Source: Multifurca ochricompacta
Taxonomy: Eukaryota; Basidiomycota; Agaricomycetes; Russulales; Russulaceae
Assembly (NCBI GenBank): GCA_022496185.1
Contig: WTXG01000001.1
Coordinates: forward strand, 372,001-436,000
DNA length: 64,000 nucleotides
Direction: 5' to 3'
Made by a program: the position numbers and the translations under genes. The stretch's first letter is position 1. Every line of letters begins with the position of its first letter. Shown one piece after another: positions 55,492 to 64,000 of this stretch. The notes under the pieces were generated by a model. The model saw only the letters and a list, made by a program, of their open reading frames with translations, searched no databases and was not told the origin of the DNA.

Positions 55492-56001
55492 CTATTGCAC
55501 GTCGACAAGGAGGTTACGTTCAAGAATGTACTTTCCTTCCTTGTATTTCTGGGATTGCTCATATGCTTTGTCCTGCCGAAAAACCAAGTTGTGGGCAAAA
55601 GGGAAGGAGGAACAGGTGTAGAGACATGCTCACATATTTCCAGCCGAGTATAGTGCCACACTTGCAGCAATAAATGTCTCGCACGGTATGATTGCCCGTA
55701 GTCATTTGACGGTCATTCGGTTCCCCTTCGATAACGTTAACCCTGTACACATTGCTCATCAGCGATTGCACAAGCCGAAAGAGCTTCGATCTAGTCCTAC
55801 ACATCTTCAAACAAGTAAGCACGGCCATGCTGGCCATTGAAAGCCTGCATATAGACGGATCAGTTGATCGTACGCAAAGGTGGAGGTCAACGGTGTACTG
55901 ACCCTGGATATCATGGAATGAATAGTAGTGAGATGAGTGCGGCAGCTTAAGCAACCGTATACGCGGGCACCCGCCAAGTAACGTCTATAACTCATGCCCA
56001 T
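55492..56001 (-). CDS. MOH1: Yippee/MOH1-family zinc-binding protein
   Basis: Four exons. The start [20 protein letters not shown] is followed by [64 protein letters not shown] and [20 protein letters not shown]. The two CxxC pairs (CLSC, CCKC) are the family zinc ligands. Length and text match the very conserved Yippee domain. The function in fungi is poorly known; relatives in yeast (Moh1) and animals are linked to ubiquitin ligase (GID/CTLH) complexes. The start at 56001 gives the usual short N-terminus. The second junction uses GT-G to complete Val. Confidence 0.94.
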
Positions 56002-56737
56002 GGTGAAAGATACCAAATCTATGTGTATATATGAAGGATTTAGGAGGCGTTCAGCCCAATTGGGATCAAAGTACAAAGCGAGATGGGCAAAGGAAATTGC
56101 GAGTATGAATGATGTCGACTTAAATAGCCCGACGGCAATAAACCGTTGGATGAGTCAGATGTGAGAGTGAGAGTGAGAGTGAGAGTAAGAGTAAGACAGA
56201 GAGAGTGTGTGCGTGTGTGTAGAAGAAAGGGAAGTGTATTAGTCCGGTTCGGTGAAAGGTGACGGTGGTGTGACTTTGATTCTTCCGGGTGATGGTGATC
56301 ATGAGCCCCAACTCGCCTCCGCGCCTCCCCCCCTTTTTCCAACTTACTACCCAACATCCTCATTTCATAATTTACTCTACTCATCTCATCATACAAACAC
56401 GAGCTACTCTCAACATTTGATCATTTTCGTTCTCCGCAGTAAGGAGAGAACTCCGGCCTTAATCGGACATCGCAGCCTTAATCCTTATCGACGCAACGCA
56501 CAAACGCCGCCTCACGTGAGAATGCTTATTTTGTTTCGTTTCACTCGCCAGGTGTCCTCCAACAGTAGCATCATAGGGAGGTCGTCCGTTAGTCAGAACC
56601 CTCGCGACCTTCTGGGAGAGAAGCTCTGGATGCGGTATGGGTCCTTTGGCAAAGCACCGCATCTACGCCTACTATGATGGCAAGATGAGATCAGAGATGA
56701 AAAGGCACAACGCTGCTGAGAATGTTCACATCGCCGC
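56002..56737. repeat. Intergenic region with (GAGAGT)n and (GT)n microsatellites
   Basis: GAGAGT/GAGAGTGA units at about 56162-56196, then GTGTGTGCGTGTGTGT near 56205-56220. A palindromic CTCACGTGAG E-box lies at 56511-56520. The Yippee promoter is on the left; the ARP10 3' end is on the right. No gene recognised. Confidence 0.6.
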
Positions 56738-58816
56738 TCAAGCCCCTACGACCACCAGTTGGGCGGTCTCAGTTATTTCCGGTGGAGGTGGGTTCGCAGG
56801 AGGGGCACCCGTGGGTAAGGGTGCCCGTGTCCAGTCCGGTATGACGTTTGCCGGGGAACGCCCAGCAACGTCACTTTCTTCCGCGGTATCAACTGAGCCT
56901 GGATGATCTCCAGTCTCATCCCACTTTTCCCGTGCGACTTCCACACCGCCTGTTTTCAATGCCCTGTATCCGCTTGCTGTAAGCGCTCAAATCATAGGGG
57001 TTGGGAACAAGATGTATGTATAACGACGCATACCCTGCCAGTGAGCCACCGACCCAAGCCATCATGGCGGGCGTATACGCTGGAGCCTTTCCTGCGTTGG
57101 TACTCCCTCGCGCGTCCGACGGAGGGCCCGGCGAGGGGTTGTTTAGAATGGCAAAGTAAGGAACCAAAGGGCGCAGTATGGAGTAGCGATCGTAAGCCGG
57201 CAGCCTGGGCCTACCTGGGCGCATCGGCGGCCGCGCGGATGAGGATGGCGGTGTTGCAATCGCTCGGATGAGTTCTGCGTGCAACCGGGGAATAAATCCG
57301 GGAAGCATCGCAGTACCGCCAGTAACAAGAATGGAAGAAGCAAGTGTCTTGCGAAGGTCAACCGGGATCTGCACACGAGATCAGTGGAAGGTAACTCGAG
57401 AAAAAGGAATGCTGTACCTTCAGCAAACAATCTAGGATAGTCTCGGCGACGCTACCTTCGTCGACATCACCTCCCTCGAAAAGTACTTCTGAGCCCCGCT
57501 CTCGAATCCAACCGGGAACTATAAGGGTGCCATGGCCAGTGCCAGCCTGTTGCGAAGCGGGGGGCAAGACTTTCAAGTGCAAATCTGTCGCCGTCGAGTG
57601 ACGCATGTACAAATTTGCAAGCGCTTGTAGTTGGTGCTCGCCACGACTCGAAGGCCCAGGTAGGACTTGTGATCGGGAAACAACAGAGAAATCCGAGGAA
57701 GCTGGGTCAGCGTTGCTGTCTCGGTCGGGTGAGATGCGAGAGAAGTCTGACTCGGAAGGTGCACTGTCACTGGGAAGTAAGTCGAGGTCCATGGGGTCTT
57801 CACCCGGTGGTGACACGATGCCGGAATTCAATGCCATGTCCAACACCTCACCAACAAAGGTGCAGCGAGTTTTTATCTCTTCCAGAACCACATCGGAGAG
57901 AACTTCCAAAGGCACCCGATTCGAGCGGGAGGAAGCAGGCATATTAACGGCAGCACTTAGAGACGTTGGTGGTGGAATATAGGTGCCGAAGAGAAGTAAA
58001 AGGGCACGTAGATGAGATGTCAGACGTGCGCCCGCCAATGGCGTCGTTCTAATTTGATGGAATAATGGCCGAGAAGAAAATATCTAGAAGGAGGTGAAGG
58101 ATTTTCGTCAAGGAATTTGATAAAGGGGAAGTGAAATACAGGAAGAGCAGTAGATTCCAATTCTCCGCAGTCTAGAACAAGACCCGTTATGCGGCCTACG
58201 GAGAGAAGCGCAAGCAGATGGCTAGAAGCAAACGATATTGATGGAACCTGGTGAGGTGTGAGCCTTTATAAAGGTGGATTATTGAGAATAGGACCTGTAG
58301 ATTCTCAAAGAGAATTTTGGCAAGGGTGTCCTTCACATGGACGGGCAAGAGAGGGGACTCGATAACGATAACTTTCCTCGACTTTGGATCTGTCAGGAGA
58401 GAACTGATCGCATGAGTGTAAAACTGAAGGAATGCAAAAAAAGTACACACTTACTCATGAAAGACAGCTCTGAGATGGGCCTGCAATCGGACAACGAGCA
58501 CACGATCCTCTTCCTCTCGTTGAATGGTATCCAGAGAACGCTGGAGACTCCACAATGAAGGGACAGAAAAGACTTCACGAGGGCGACCTTCACCACTGAA
58601 ACCGACTTTCCAGATACGAGAGCCAGGATCGATTACAACGCGGTCTTCTGTGCCATAGAGAGAATGCCTTCGAGTAGTTTGATAATGGGGAGATGCCTGA
58701 ACCACAGCAGCACGTCCTGTACGAGAACTGCTTGGAGCCCCTGTGAGGGTCGCTGAACCTGGGGCTGAAGGAGATGTCCTCGAACGCGGGGTGGACGGGA
58801 TGGCAAGGGTAGACAT
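56738..58816 (-). CDS. ARP10: Actin-related protein 10 (dynactin pointed-end subunit)
   Basis: The start MSTLAIPSTPRSRTSPSAPG is a Ser-rich leader, then VVIDPGSRIWKVGFSGEGRP (actin-fold phosphate loop position), REEEDRVLVVRLQAHLRAVF, SRKVIVIESPLLPVHVKDTL, ITGLVLDCGELESTALPIFS, RPLFHQIRTTPLAGARLTSH, SSILVTGGTAMLPGFIPRLH and AMMAWVGGSLAGALKTGG. It ends with an Ala/Pro-rich tail. The layout is that of fungal Arp10/ACTR10, which caps the Arp1 filament of dynactin. The divergent nucleotide loops suggest weak or no ATP hydrolysis. The last junction (GG then GCATTG) is phase-consistent. Confidence 0.85.
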
Positions 58817-58891
58817 TGCCCAGTTATGGTTGGTCTACGGTCTGTGTGTTGAGTCTGTGTGAAGAAAAAATAAAAATAAAAACAAAAAGAA

Positions 58892-58996
58892 TGCTCGGAG
58901 TGAGGGTCGAACTCACGACCTCAGGATTTGATGATCAGCTGATCACTCATATTAATAATATGAGACCTGCGCTCTAACCAACTGAGCCATCCAAGC
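58892..58996 (-). tRNA. tRNA-Met (anticodon CAT) with 31-nt intron
   Basis: Minus strand. The 5' acceptor strand GCTTGGA pairs with TCCGAGC at the 3' end (one G-U), with discriminator A. D-arm TGGCTCAGTTGGTTAGAGC and T-arm GTGAGTTCGACCCTCAC are complete. The anticodon loop CTCATA is followed by an intron after position 37 and then ATCCTGAGG, which closes the anticodon stem apart from a weak pair at its loop end. The intron contains a perfect palindrome TGATCAGCTGATCA. The mature tRNA is 74 nt before CCA. Elongator Met is the likelier of the two Met types because of the standard T-loop TTCGACC. Confidence 0.9.
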
Positions 58997-59184
58997 TTAA
59001 TCGAACATATTTTAATTCTCTATCTCTATAATAAACAAAACACTAGAAAGTTGTTTGTCGTCTGCTTGTCTGCTTGTCTGCTCCTGCTGCTTTCTGCTTT
59101 ACTCGTCCCGTTCATCCTTCTGTTCTGTTCTGTTCTGCTCTGTCCCAACACTATTTCCATTCCCTTTTCAAGGTTACTTTCCTT

Positions 59185-61736
59185 ATGCTCAATCTCAAGC
59201 GAGGTCCACAAGATCCGATTCTCCCCACCCGAGCTGCAAAGCATCCCAGAACCACGGCATTGTATGGCGACGACCCCACCGCTTCTCAAAACGACGGCCT
59301 CTTGTCCCATTGGATCTCAAGTTTTGTAAATTTAACAACTAGGGCAGCATCTGGCATTTTTAGTGAAGGTTCGCTTTTGTTTGTCATCCATCTTTTCTCC
59401 TTCGTTCTCTGACTTTTCATTTAGCTTTAAAAAGGCCACTACCTCAACGGTCCTCGTCCTTGCAGCCACAACAAACGAACGCCGTTCCACAACCCTCACC
59501 TTTACCTGCCCCATCGAACACTCTCCGTTCTGCGCATATACCTCGTGGAAGATCTCCCAGAATGCGAACGAAAAAATCGCCCCCGCGGTCAGGCTCAGCC
59601 AAGCTGGGTAACTCATCCTCACAGCGCTCAACCCCCTCAGCTCTAGCAAGGAAACGCAATTAGCCCCTTCATTACCATCCCTACATTCCCAAAAGGTCTT
59701 GGCGGCTGGTCACCTCGACTGTGTGCCCATCCCAGCCCGCGTTCTGGCATGGGACGAATTTCTGACCCCTTACCCGACCCTCCTCACAATCCTGACCCTG
59801 GTCCATCGAAGTCCATCACCGCCACCCCTTTGGCGAGTCGTCACTTTCATTTTCGCCCGCCTATTCCTGGTGCCTTTCTCAGCCCTTCTATCGCAACCCC
59901 TGCTCAGAAACTAGTAAACGCTCCCCAGACACCGCAAACAGAGCCACGAGCGGAAGCCATGTACAACCCCAAGTACCGTTCCATGGCCCCTCCTCCATCG
60001 CCAAACTTACCGCCAATGCCCACTCCACTGCCGCAGCCGCCAGACTCAGGCAATAGCTTTGAGCCGCGACGGTCGTCTACTGCTGCATCCACGACTGCAT
60101 CGATTTCTACGCTGCCAGCATCCCGAGAGGAGGTGGATGCTGCAATTGTAGCTGTCGAGAAGAAGCTCGCCGGTCGGGTGGCTAAAAAAGTTTTCTCCAG
60201 AAAGACTGCACGGCCTCACATATACCAGAGTGCCGTGAGTCTTCACTTTCGCTTCCCTGCTCATGTTTTCACTGTGCACTCACAGCATAGAGCTCGCGTA
60301 CTTGAGACGAGAAAGGAAGATCAAGGAGCTTTGATAAAGCGCCTGTATGAGCTCGAGCGGGCGCAGGGATATTCTTCTGACTTTCAGACATTCCAAGGTG
60401 AGTGATATTGTGTATCCCGATGAGCTTGGGGCTCCATATTATTCTCAGGATACCTAAAGTATCGAGAGATGCTTGATGACCGAGGAATACTGTCCTGTGA
60501 GCAACTAGCATTCGGCGGCTCTCGTTTGCTTACTTTGAGGATTAGCCCGCTCACTTACCGACCTCCGGGGAAGGTATCATAATGACGACCATAGGCGATA
60601 TTCATACGGTGATGTTCGCCGGTCCGTTTCTAACCCGCTGAAATCTCGTTTGACGAGGCGGTAAGCAGAATATCACCCCCGATTTCCTTGAACGTGCCAT
60701 CCAAAAAGCAAAGGAAACACTCAACGGGTATGTCTTTCACATACGTATAACTTTAGTGCCCATGCTGATGAACGCAGACCCAAACCTCCACCGCCTTTCA
60801 TCCCGTCTTTCGAGCAACTCCGAATCGCCCGGCGCGACAGGGATGCAGAGATCAACAGTCGCCTCCGCGGACAACCTTTACCTGATTTTCTTTCTCCCGA
60901 GGATGATGCTGAAGTTTCAAGACACCTCAAGAAGCGTGGTGTCATCGCCAAAGTGGCAAGGCTGCAGGTCACTGATGCTGATCTCAGTCGCCTGATACCT
61001 GGCACATGGTTGAATGACGAGATTATTAACTTCTACGGTCAGCTTATCTTGGAGCGATCGGAGGCTCATCCTAAAAGCAAGGCTGTGATCAATGGCGCAA
61101 GATCAGAGAAGAGCACGATCTTGAATGTGCATTACTTCAATTCATTCTTCTTCGAGAAGTTGGCGAGGGAAGGATACGAAAAAGCGCGTCTAGCAAAGTG
61201 GACAAAAAAAGTATGGCGGCACGTGCCCTCGCCTTGTAGTTAAGGCGAATCACTGATTATCATTTCTACTGCAGTTTGACCTGTTCTCGAAAGATGTCGC
61301 TTTGCTACCTATCAACCACGGCAACTCACATTGGACAGCAGCTACGATCAACTTTCGCCGGCGCCGAATAGAATCGTTTGATAGCATGGGTGTGTGGCGG
61401 CAGGACGTCTTTGACGTACGTCCTTTTCTCCACTATGACATTCTCTCTGAGTCCCGCGTTTTAACACATCCTTAGTTACTTCGTGAATATGTCGAGCTCG
61501 AACATCTCAACAAGAAAGACAGGCCATTTGACTGGACCGACTGGGTTGACTATTGCCCGCGGGATACCCCTCGGCAAGAGAATGGATACGACTGCGGCGT
61601 CTTCACGTGCCAGTTCCTCGAGGCTCTTTCGCGTGGCATGGACTCCCCTTTCAACTTTACGCAGAGGAACATGACGTTCCTTCGTCGGCGCATGATATTG
61701 GAGATTATGCGCACCGAACTACTTGGCGGGACATAG
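59185..61736 (+). CDS. ULP1: ULP1-type SUMO protease (peptidase C48)
   Basis: The start MLNLKRGPQDPILPTRAAKH leads into a Ser/Pro-rich N-terminal half (about 59185-60400) and a coiled region VDAAIVAVEKKLAGRVAKK. The catalytic domain spans about 60950-61736: DLSRLIPGTWLNDEIINFYG, VHYFNSFFFEKLAREGYE, INHGNSHWTAATINFRRRR (His), IESFDSMG (Asp), and RQENGYDCGVFTCQFLEA (Gln and Cys), ending MRTELLGGT. The His-Asp-Gln-Cys set is complete. Ulp1 matures SUMO and removes it from targets, often at the nuclear pore. It is divergent from the tRNA gene, 189 bp away. Confidence 0.92.
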
Positions 61737-62056
61737 TCCTTCCCATTATGAATTTGAGTTACTCCCTTGCAGTGGACTAGATGCTTGTCATGTGGATATC
61801 TTTATTTGTCTTGTATGTCTTCTCAATTATCTCTTCCATAACAATGGTTATGCATTGGGTTAGGACCCCCTGGCGGGAGTCGGACAGCAGAGTACACACG
61901 TTGAGGTGACTGAGCACACTTAACTTCCGCCATGGTTTTAGTTGGTCAACCTACCTGGCGATGTGTACGGCATTGAGATAGCATGAAAAGAGACGTAGAG
62001 CGTACAACGAGGGATAAACAATCAGGAAAGCGTGATAAGGCGAGTGACGGGACTAG
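61737..62056. other. Convergent 3' region of ULP1 and BET1
   Basis: 320 bp between stop codons; mixed composition; no gene or repeat recognised. Confidence 0.6.
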
Positions 62057-62775
62057 CTACCGTCGAAACCACCAGACGATGATAAAAAACCAGAAGACAA
62101 AGATGAGAAAGATTATGTACCATAGCCAGCGGCACCCCTGGCGCTCTGCCATGTTGTTCATGCGCCGAAATGTACCAGCGAGGATACCAGACGTTTCGGC
62201 GAACGTGTCGTTCTGCCCATCCCAAGCAAGCGATCATTAGTCAGTGTAAATCGACCATAAGTCTGAGACATTCGCGAAAGAGAGGGCCAGTAAGGAGGGG
62301 GGGGGGGAGGATAACGCACCATTTGACTGAGCTGGATGGTTGACTCGCGCACCTCATTCCCAATGCCGATTGTAATCTATTTGAAAATATTCGTCAACGG
62401 TGCCCGGAAGAGCGCCAAGAAGGCACCCGTGAAAGGAGTGGGGGGGGGGAGAAGGAGGTGAGGTGAAGAAAATTCCTAGTGGATTGACGCACCTCTTTGA
62501 GTAGTTTCACCTTGGCACTAAGACCTTCGATGGCATCGTCATTTTGACCCTCGAGGTCATCCGCGAATCGTGCGCCCGCAAAGGCCGCACTATCCGACGA
62601 AGGGTTGTGGTATCCCGGGTATGGCGATGAACGTCCTGAGTGGGGTGGTGTTGGGGCGTATGAAGAACCCGTGTCAAGCCCGAGGGCAGCGCGGGATACG
62701 CGGTGCCTGTGAAAATAAAGAATAAATGGGTGGGTACGCTTCACTTCGAAGATTAACTAGTTGCCTTTGGTTCAT
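62057..62775 (-). CDS. BET1: BET1-type Qc-SNARE, ER-Golgi transport
   Basis: Exons encode RVSRAALGLDTGSSYAPTPP, a Ser/Gly/Pro-rich stretch, and FADDLEGQNDDAIEGLSAKV KLLKE as the first half of the SNARE helix. Then come ITIGIGNEVRESTIQLSQM, NDTFAETSGILAGTFRRM and NNMAERQGCRWLWYIIFLIF with a C-terminal membrane anchor ending WWFRR. The order of SNARE motif, short linker and tail anchor is that of Bet1/Sft1 proteins, and such a tail anchor would be a client of GET3 in this same window. The start (MNQRQL at 62775) and first intron are uncertain in phase. Confidence 0.82.
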
Positions 62776-63335
62776 AGTTGTTCGAGTTCGAGTTAGAGTG
62801 TGATCATGAGCTTATTGCAAGTTGCAAGATTGGCACAAGATTAATGCATGGCGCGCGCAAGTCGCCAAGTCATTTATTATTTATTTTATTTCATGACCCA
62901 CGTGACCGACCTGAGCTAACCTAACAAATACATTATAACCAACCTCGCTCTCCAGCACAACCCCGCAAACTGCCCGGCATATACGAAACAAATTCGAATG
63001 TTTCACATCGAGGAAGGGGCCAACCGACGGGATGTAGGATCAAAGACGAAAGAAAGAAAGAAGGAAAGAAAAAGAAAAAGAAAAAAGAAAAAAAGACGCT
63101 TGGAAGAAGCCCAGCAACAACACAAGCGTCCAATATAATGTATAATTGTATAATGTTAAAGAGGGAGGTAGTAAAACGATGGTGACTGGTATAGAGGTCC
63201 GTCGGTAGATCGTACGCAGTATGGACGCACTGCAAGATATTCACACAGGAAATACAAGTTTATGGGAAGAAATGAGGCGAGCATATTTAGTCAATGCTCA
63301 TCCGGTTGGGTCGCACTGATAATGACGGGTATGCC
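62776..63335. repeat. Intergenic region with GAAA-type purine microsatellite
   Basis: GAAAGAAAGAAAGAAGGAAAG continuing as GAAAAAGAAAAAG runs over about 63049-63095. CCCACGTGACCG near 62897 holds a CACGTG. The BET1 promoter is on the left; the 3' UTR of the next gene is on the right. No gene. Confidence 0.6.
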
Positions 63336-64000
63336 CTATGGTTTGTGCCTGAACTTGCCTGGTTCCGTGAGACTGAAGATAAAAGGTAAGAGACGGAAAC
63401 CGAAAAGTATGTTATGATCGACATACTCTGGTCTTTCAGGCCGCGTCCGAAGTTTCGCATGACCATCCATGCGTAGATAAAAGTTATGAGGAGTAGGATG
63501 ATAGCGATTACAGCTGGGACACGTCAGAGTGGCCATAATGACACTTAACGATGGACCCACCGAATGTAGTGAGTGACTCCCAGACAGGAGCAAATTCTGG
63601 TGTGTCTTTCTTGACGACGACCTTGATAAACTAGGCTCAAAAGTTAATGCAGAAAGACATCATGCATTAACATAACGGCCATACCTTGTAAGAAAAATAT
63701 ATCATAGCGCCGACACAACCAGAAAGGAACGAGGCCATCATCCACTTATTCTCATAGCGTGCAGCCAGATGACCCTCTACCAATAAAATAATTGATAGTG
63801 GCAAGGCAGCACAAGTGATATAGAACTCCCAAGAGTGGCGGTCTAGCACTAGCCAAGTAAACTGAACGCAGAAACCGACCCAAAAAAAGACGTCAAACTT
63901 GACGAGGCATTGGTAGATTTGGTAGACCGCAAACATCTTCTTGATCTGCCGGTTGGCTCCTAGAAATTTGTACACCTTCCAACCAAACTCGTTGTAGATT
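63336..64000 (-). CDS. Multi-pass membrane protein, UPF0658 Golgi-type (5' part outside window)
   Basis: The visible C-terminal part starts at the window edge (NEFGWKVYKFLGANRQIKKM), then FAVYQIYQCLVKFDVFFWVG, FCVQFTWLVLDRHSWEFYIT, LPLSIILLVEGHLAARYENK, ASFLSGCVGAMIYFSYKVWP, VVVKKDTPEFAPVWESLTTF, VIAIILLLITFIYAWMVMRN and ends QSKFRHKP at 63336. At least four hydrophobic helices are present. The GWKxYKxxGA...KMxxxYQI text recalls UPF0658 Golgi proteins, whose role is not known. The three visible introns are clean GT-AG. Confidence 0.75.

Noticed and set aside
56162..56220. Regulatory array of GAGAGT repeats
   Set aside because: Grades into GT repeats as microsatellites do; no link to gene function visible.

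Overview
This is nuclear DNA of a filamentous basidiomycete, most likely a mushroom-forming agaricomycete. Genes sit on both strands only 100-400 bp apart. They are cut by very many short introns (mostly 48-79 nt) with GT(A/G)NGT donors and (C/T)AG acceptors. Protein families such as the F-box type with a C-terminal 'RWS..' module, CYP61, RITS-like chromodomain proteins and the Tob/BTG protein have the form seen in Agaricomycetes. No virus, intact transposon, CRISPR array or bacterial operon is visible. All gene models were spliced by eye from the sequence and from remembered family consensus; no search was run.

Layout. 1-6.0 kb: 3' end of a YAP1/Pap1 redox bZIP factor; GET3 (tail-anchored protein targeting) divergent from SRP68. 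6.0-14.6 kb: an F-box protein divergent from a prenylcysteine oxidase, then CYP61/ERG5 and LAS1. 14.9-21.7 kb, all minus: a single-pass surface protein, a DEDDy 3'-5' exonuclease, a REX4-like exonuclease whose acidic residues are missing, and biotin synthase BIO2. 21.7-23.9 kb is gene-poor. 23.9-35.2 kb: BTG/Tob protein, ribosomal protein eS27, acyl-CoA thioesterase, RAD14/XPA, RPD3-type histone deacetylase, a DinB-like protein, succinyl-CoA ligase beta. 35.5-49.7 kb: a large disordered proline-rich protein, SPF27/BCAS2 splicing factor, complex I 30-kDa subunit, MTC1, a Chp1-like chromodomain protein and peroxisomal PMP24. 50.3-64 kb: a Ras GTPase, a gene-poor tract, Yippee, ARP10, an intron-containing tRNA-Met, a ULP1 SUMO protease, a BET1-type SNARE and the 3' part of a multi-pass membrane protein.

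The genes are mostly housekeeping and are not one pathway. Loose themes are protein targeting and membrane traffic (GET3, SRP68, BET1, PMP24, ARP10), chromatin and RNA (RPD3, Chp1-like, SPF27, LAS1, two exonuclease-fold proteins) and mitochondrial metabolism (BIO2, LSC2, complex I).

I found no obvious new multi-gene system. The unusual signals lie in gene structure. (1) A 2-nt exon is needed to keep the Ras gene in frame. (2) Several other micro-exons (9-23 nt) occur. (3) Five introns appear to start with GC instead of GT. (4) GTTCGT recurs as a donor. (5) Eleven one-base gaps break otherwise conserved reading frames, which reads as a systematic consensus-sequence error rather than gene decay. 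(6) A REX4-like protein has lost its acidic catalytic residues next to an intact exonuclease.
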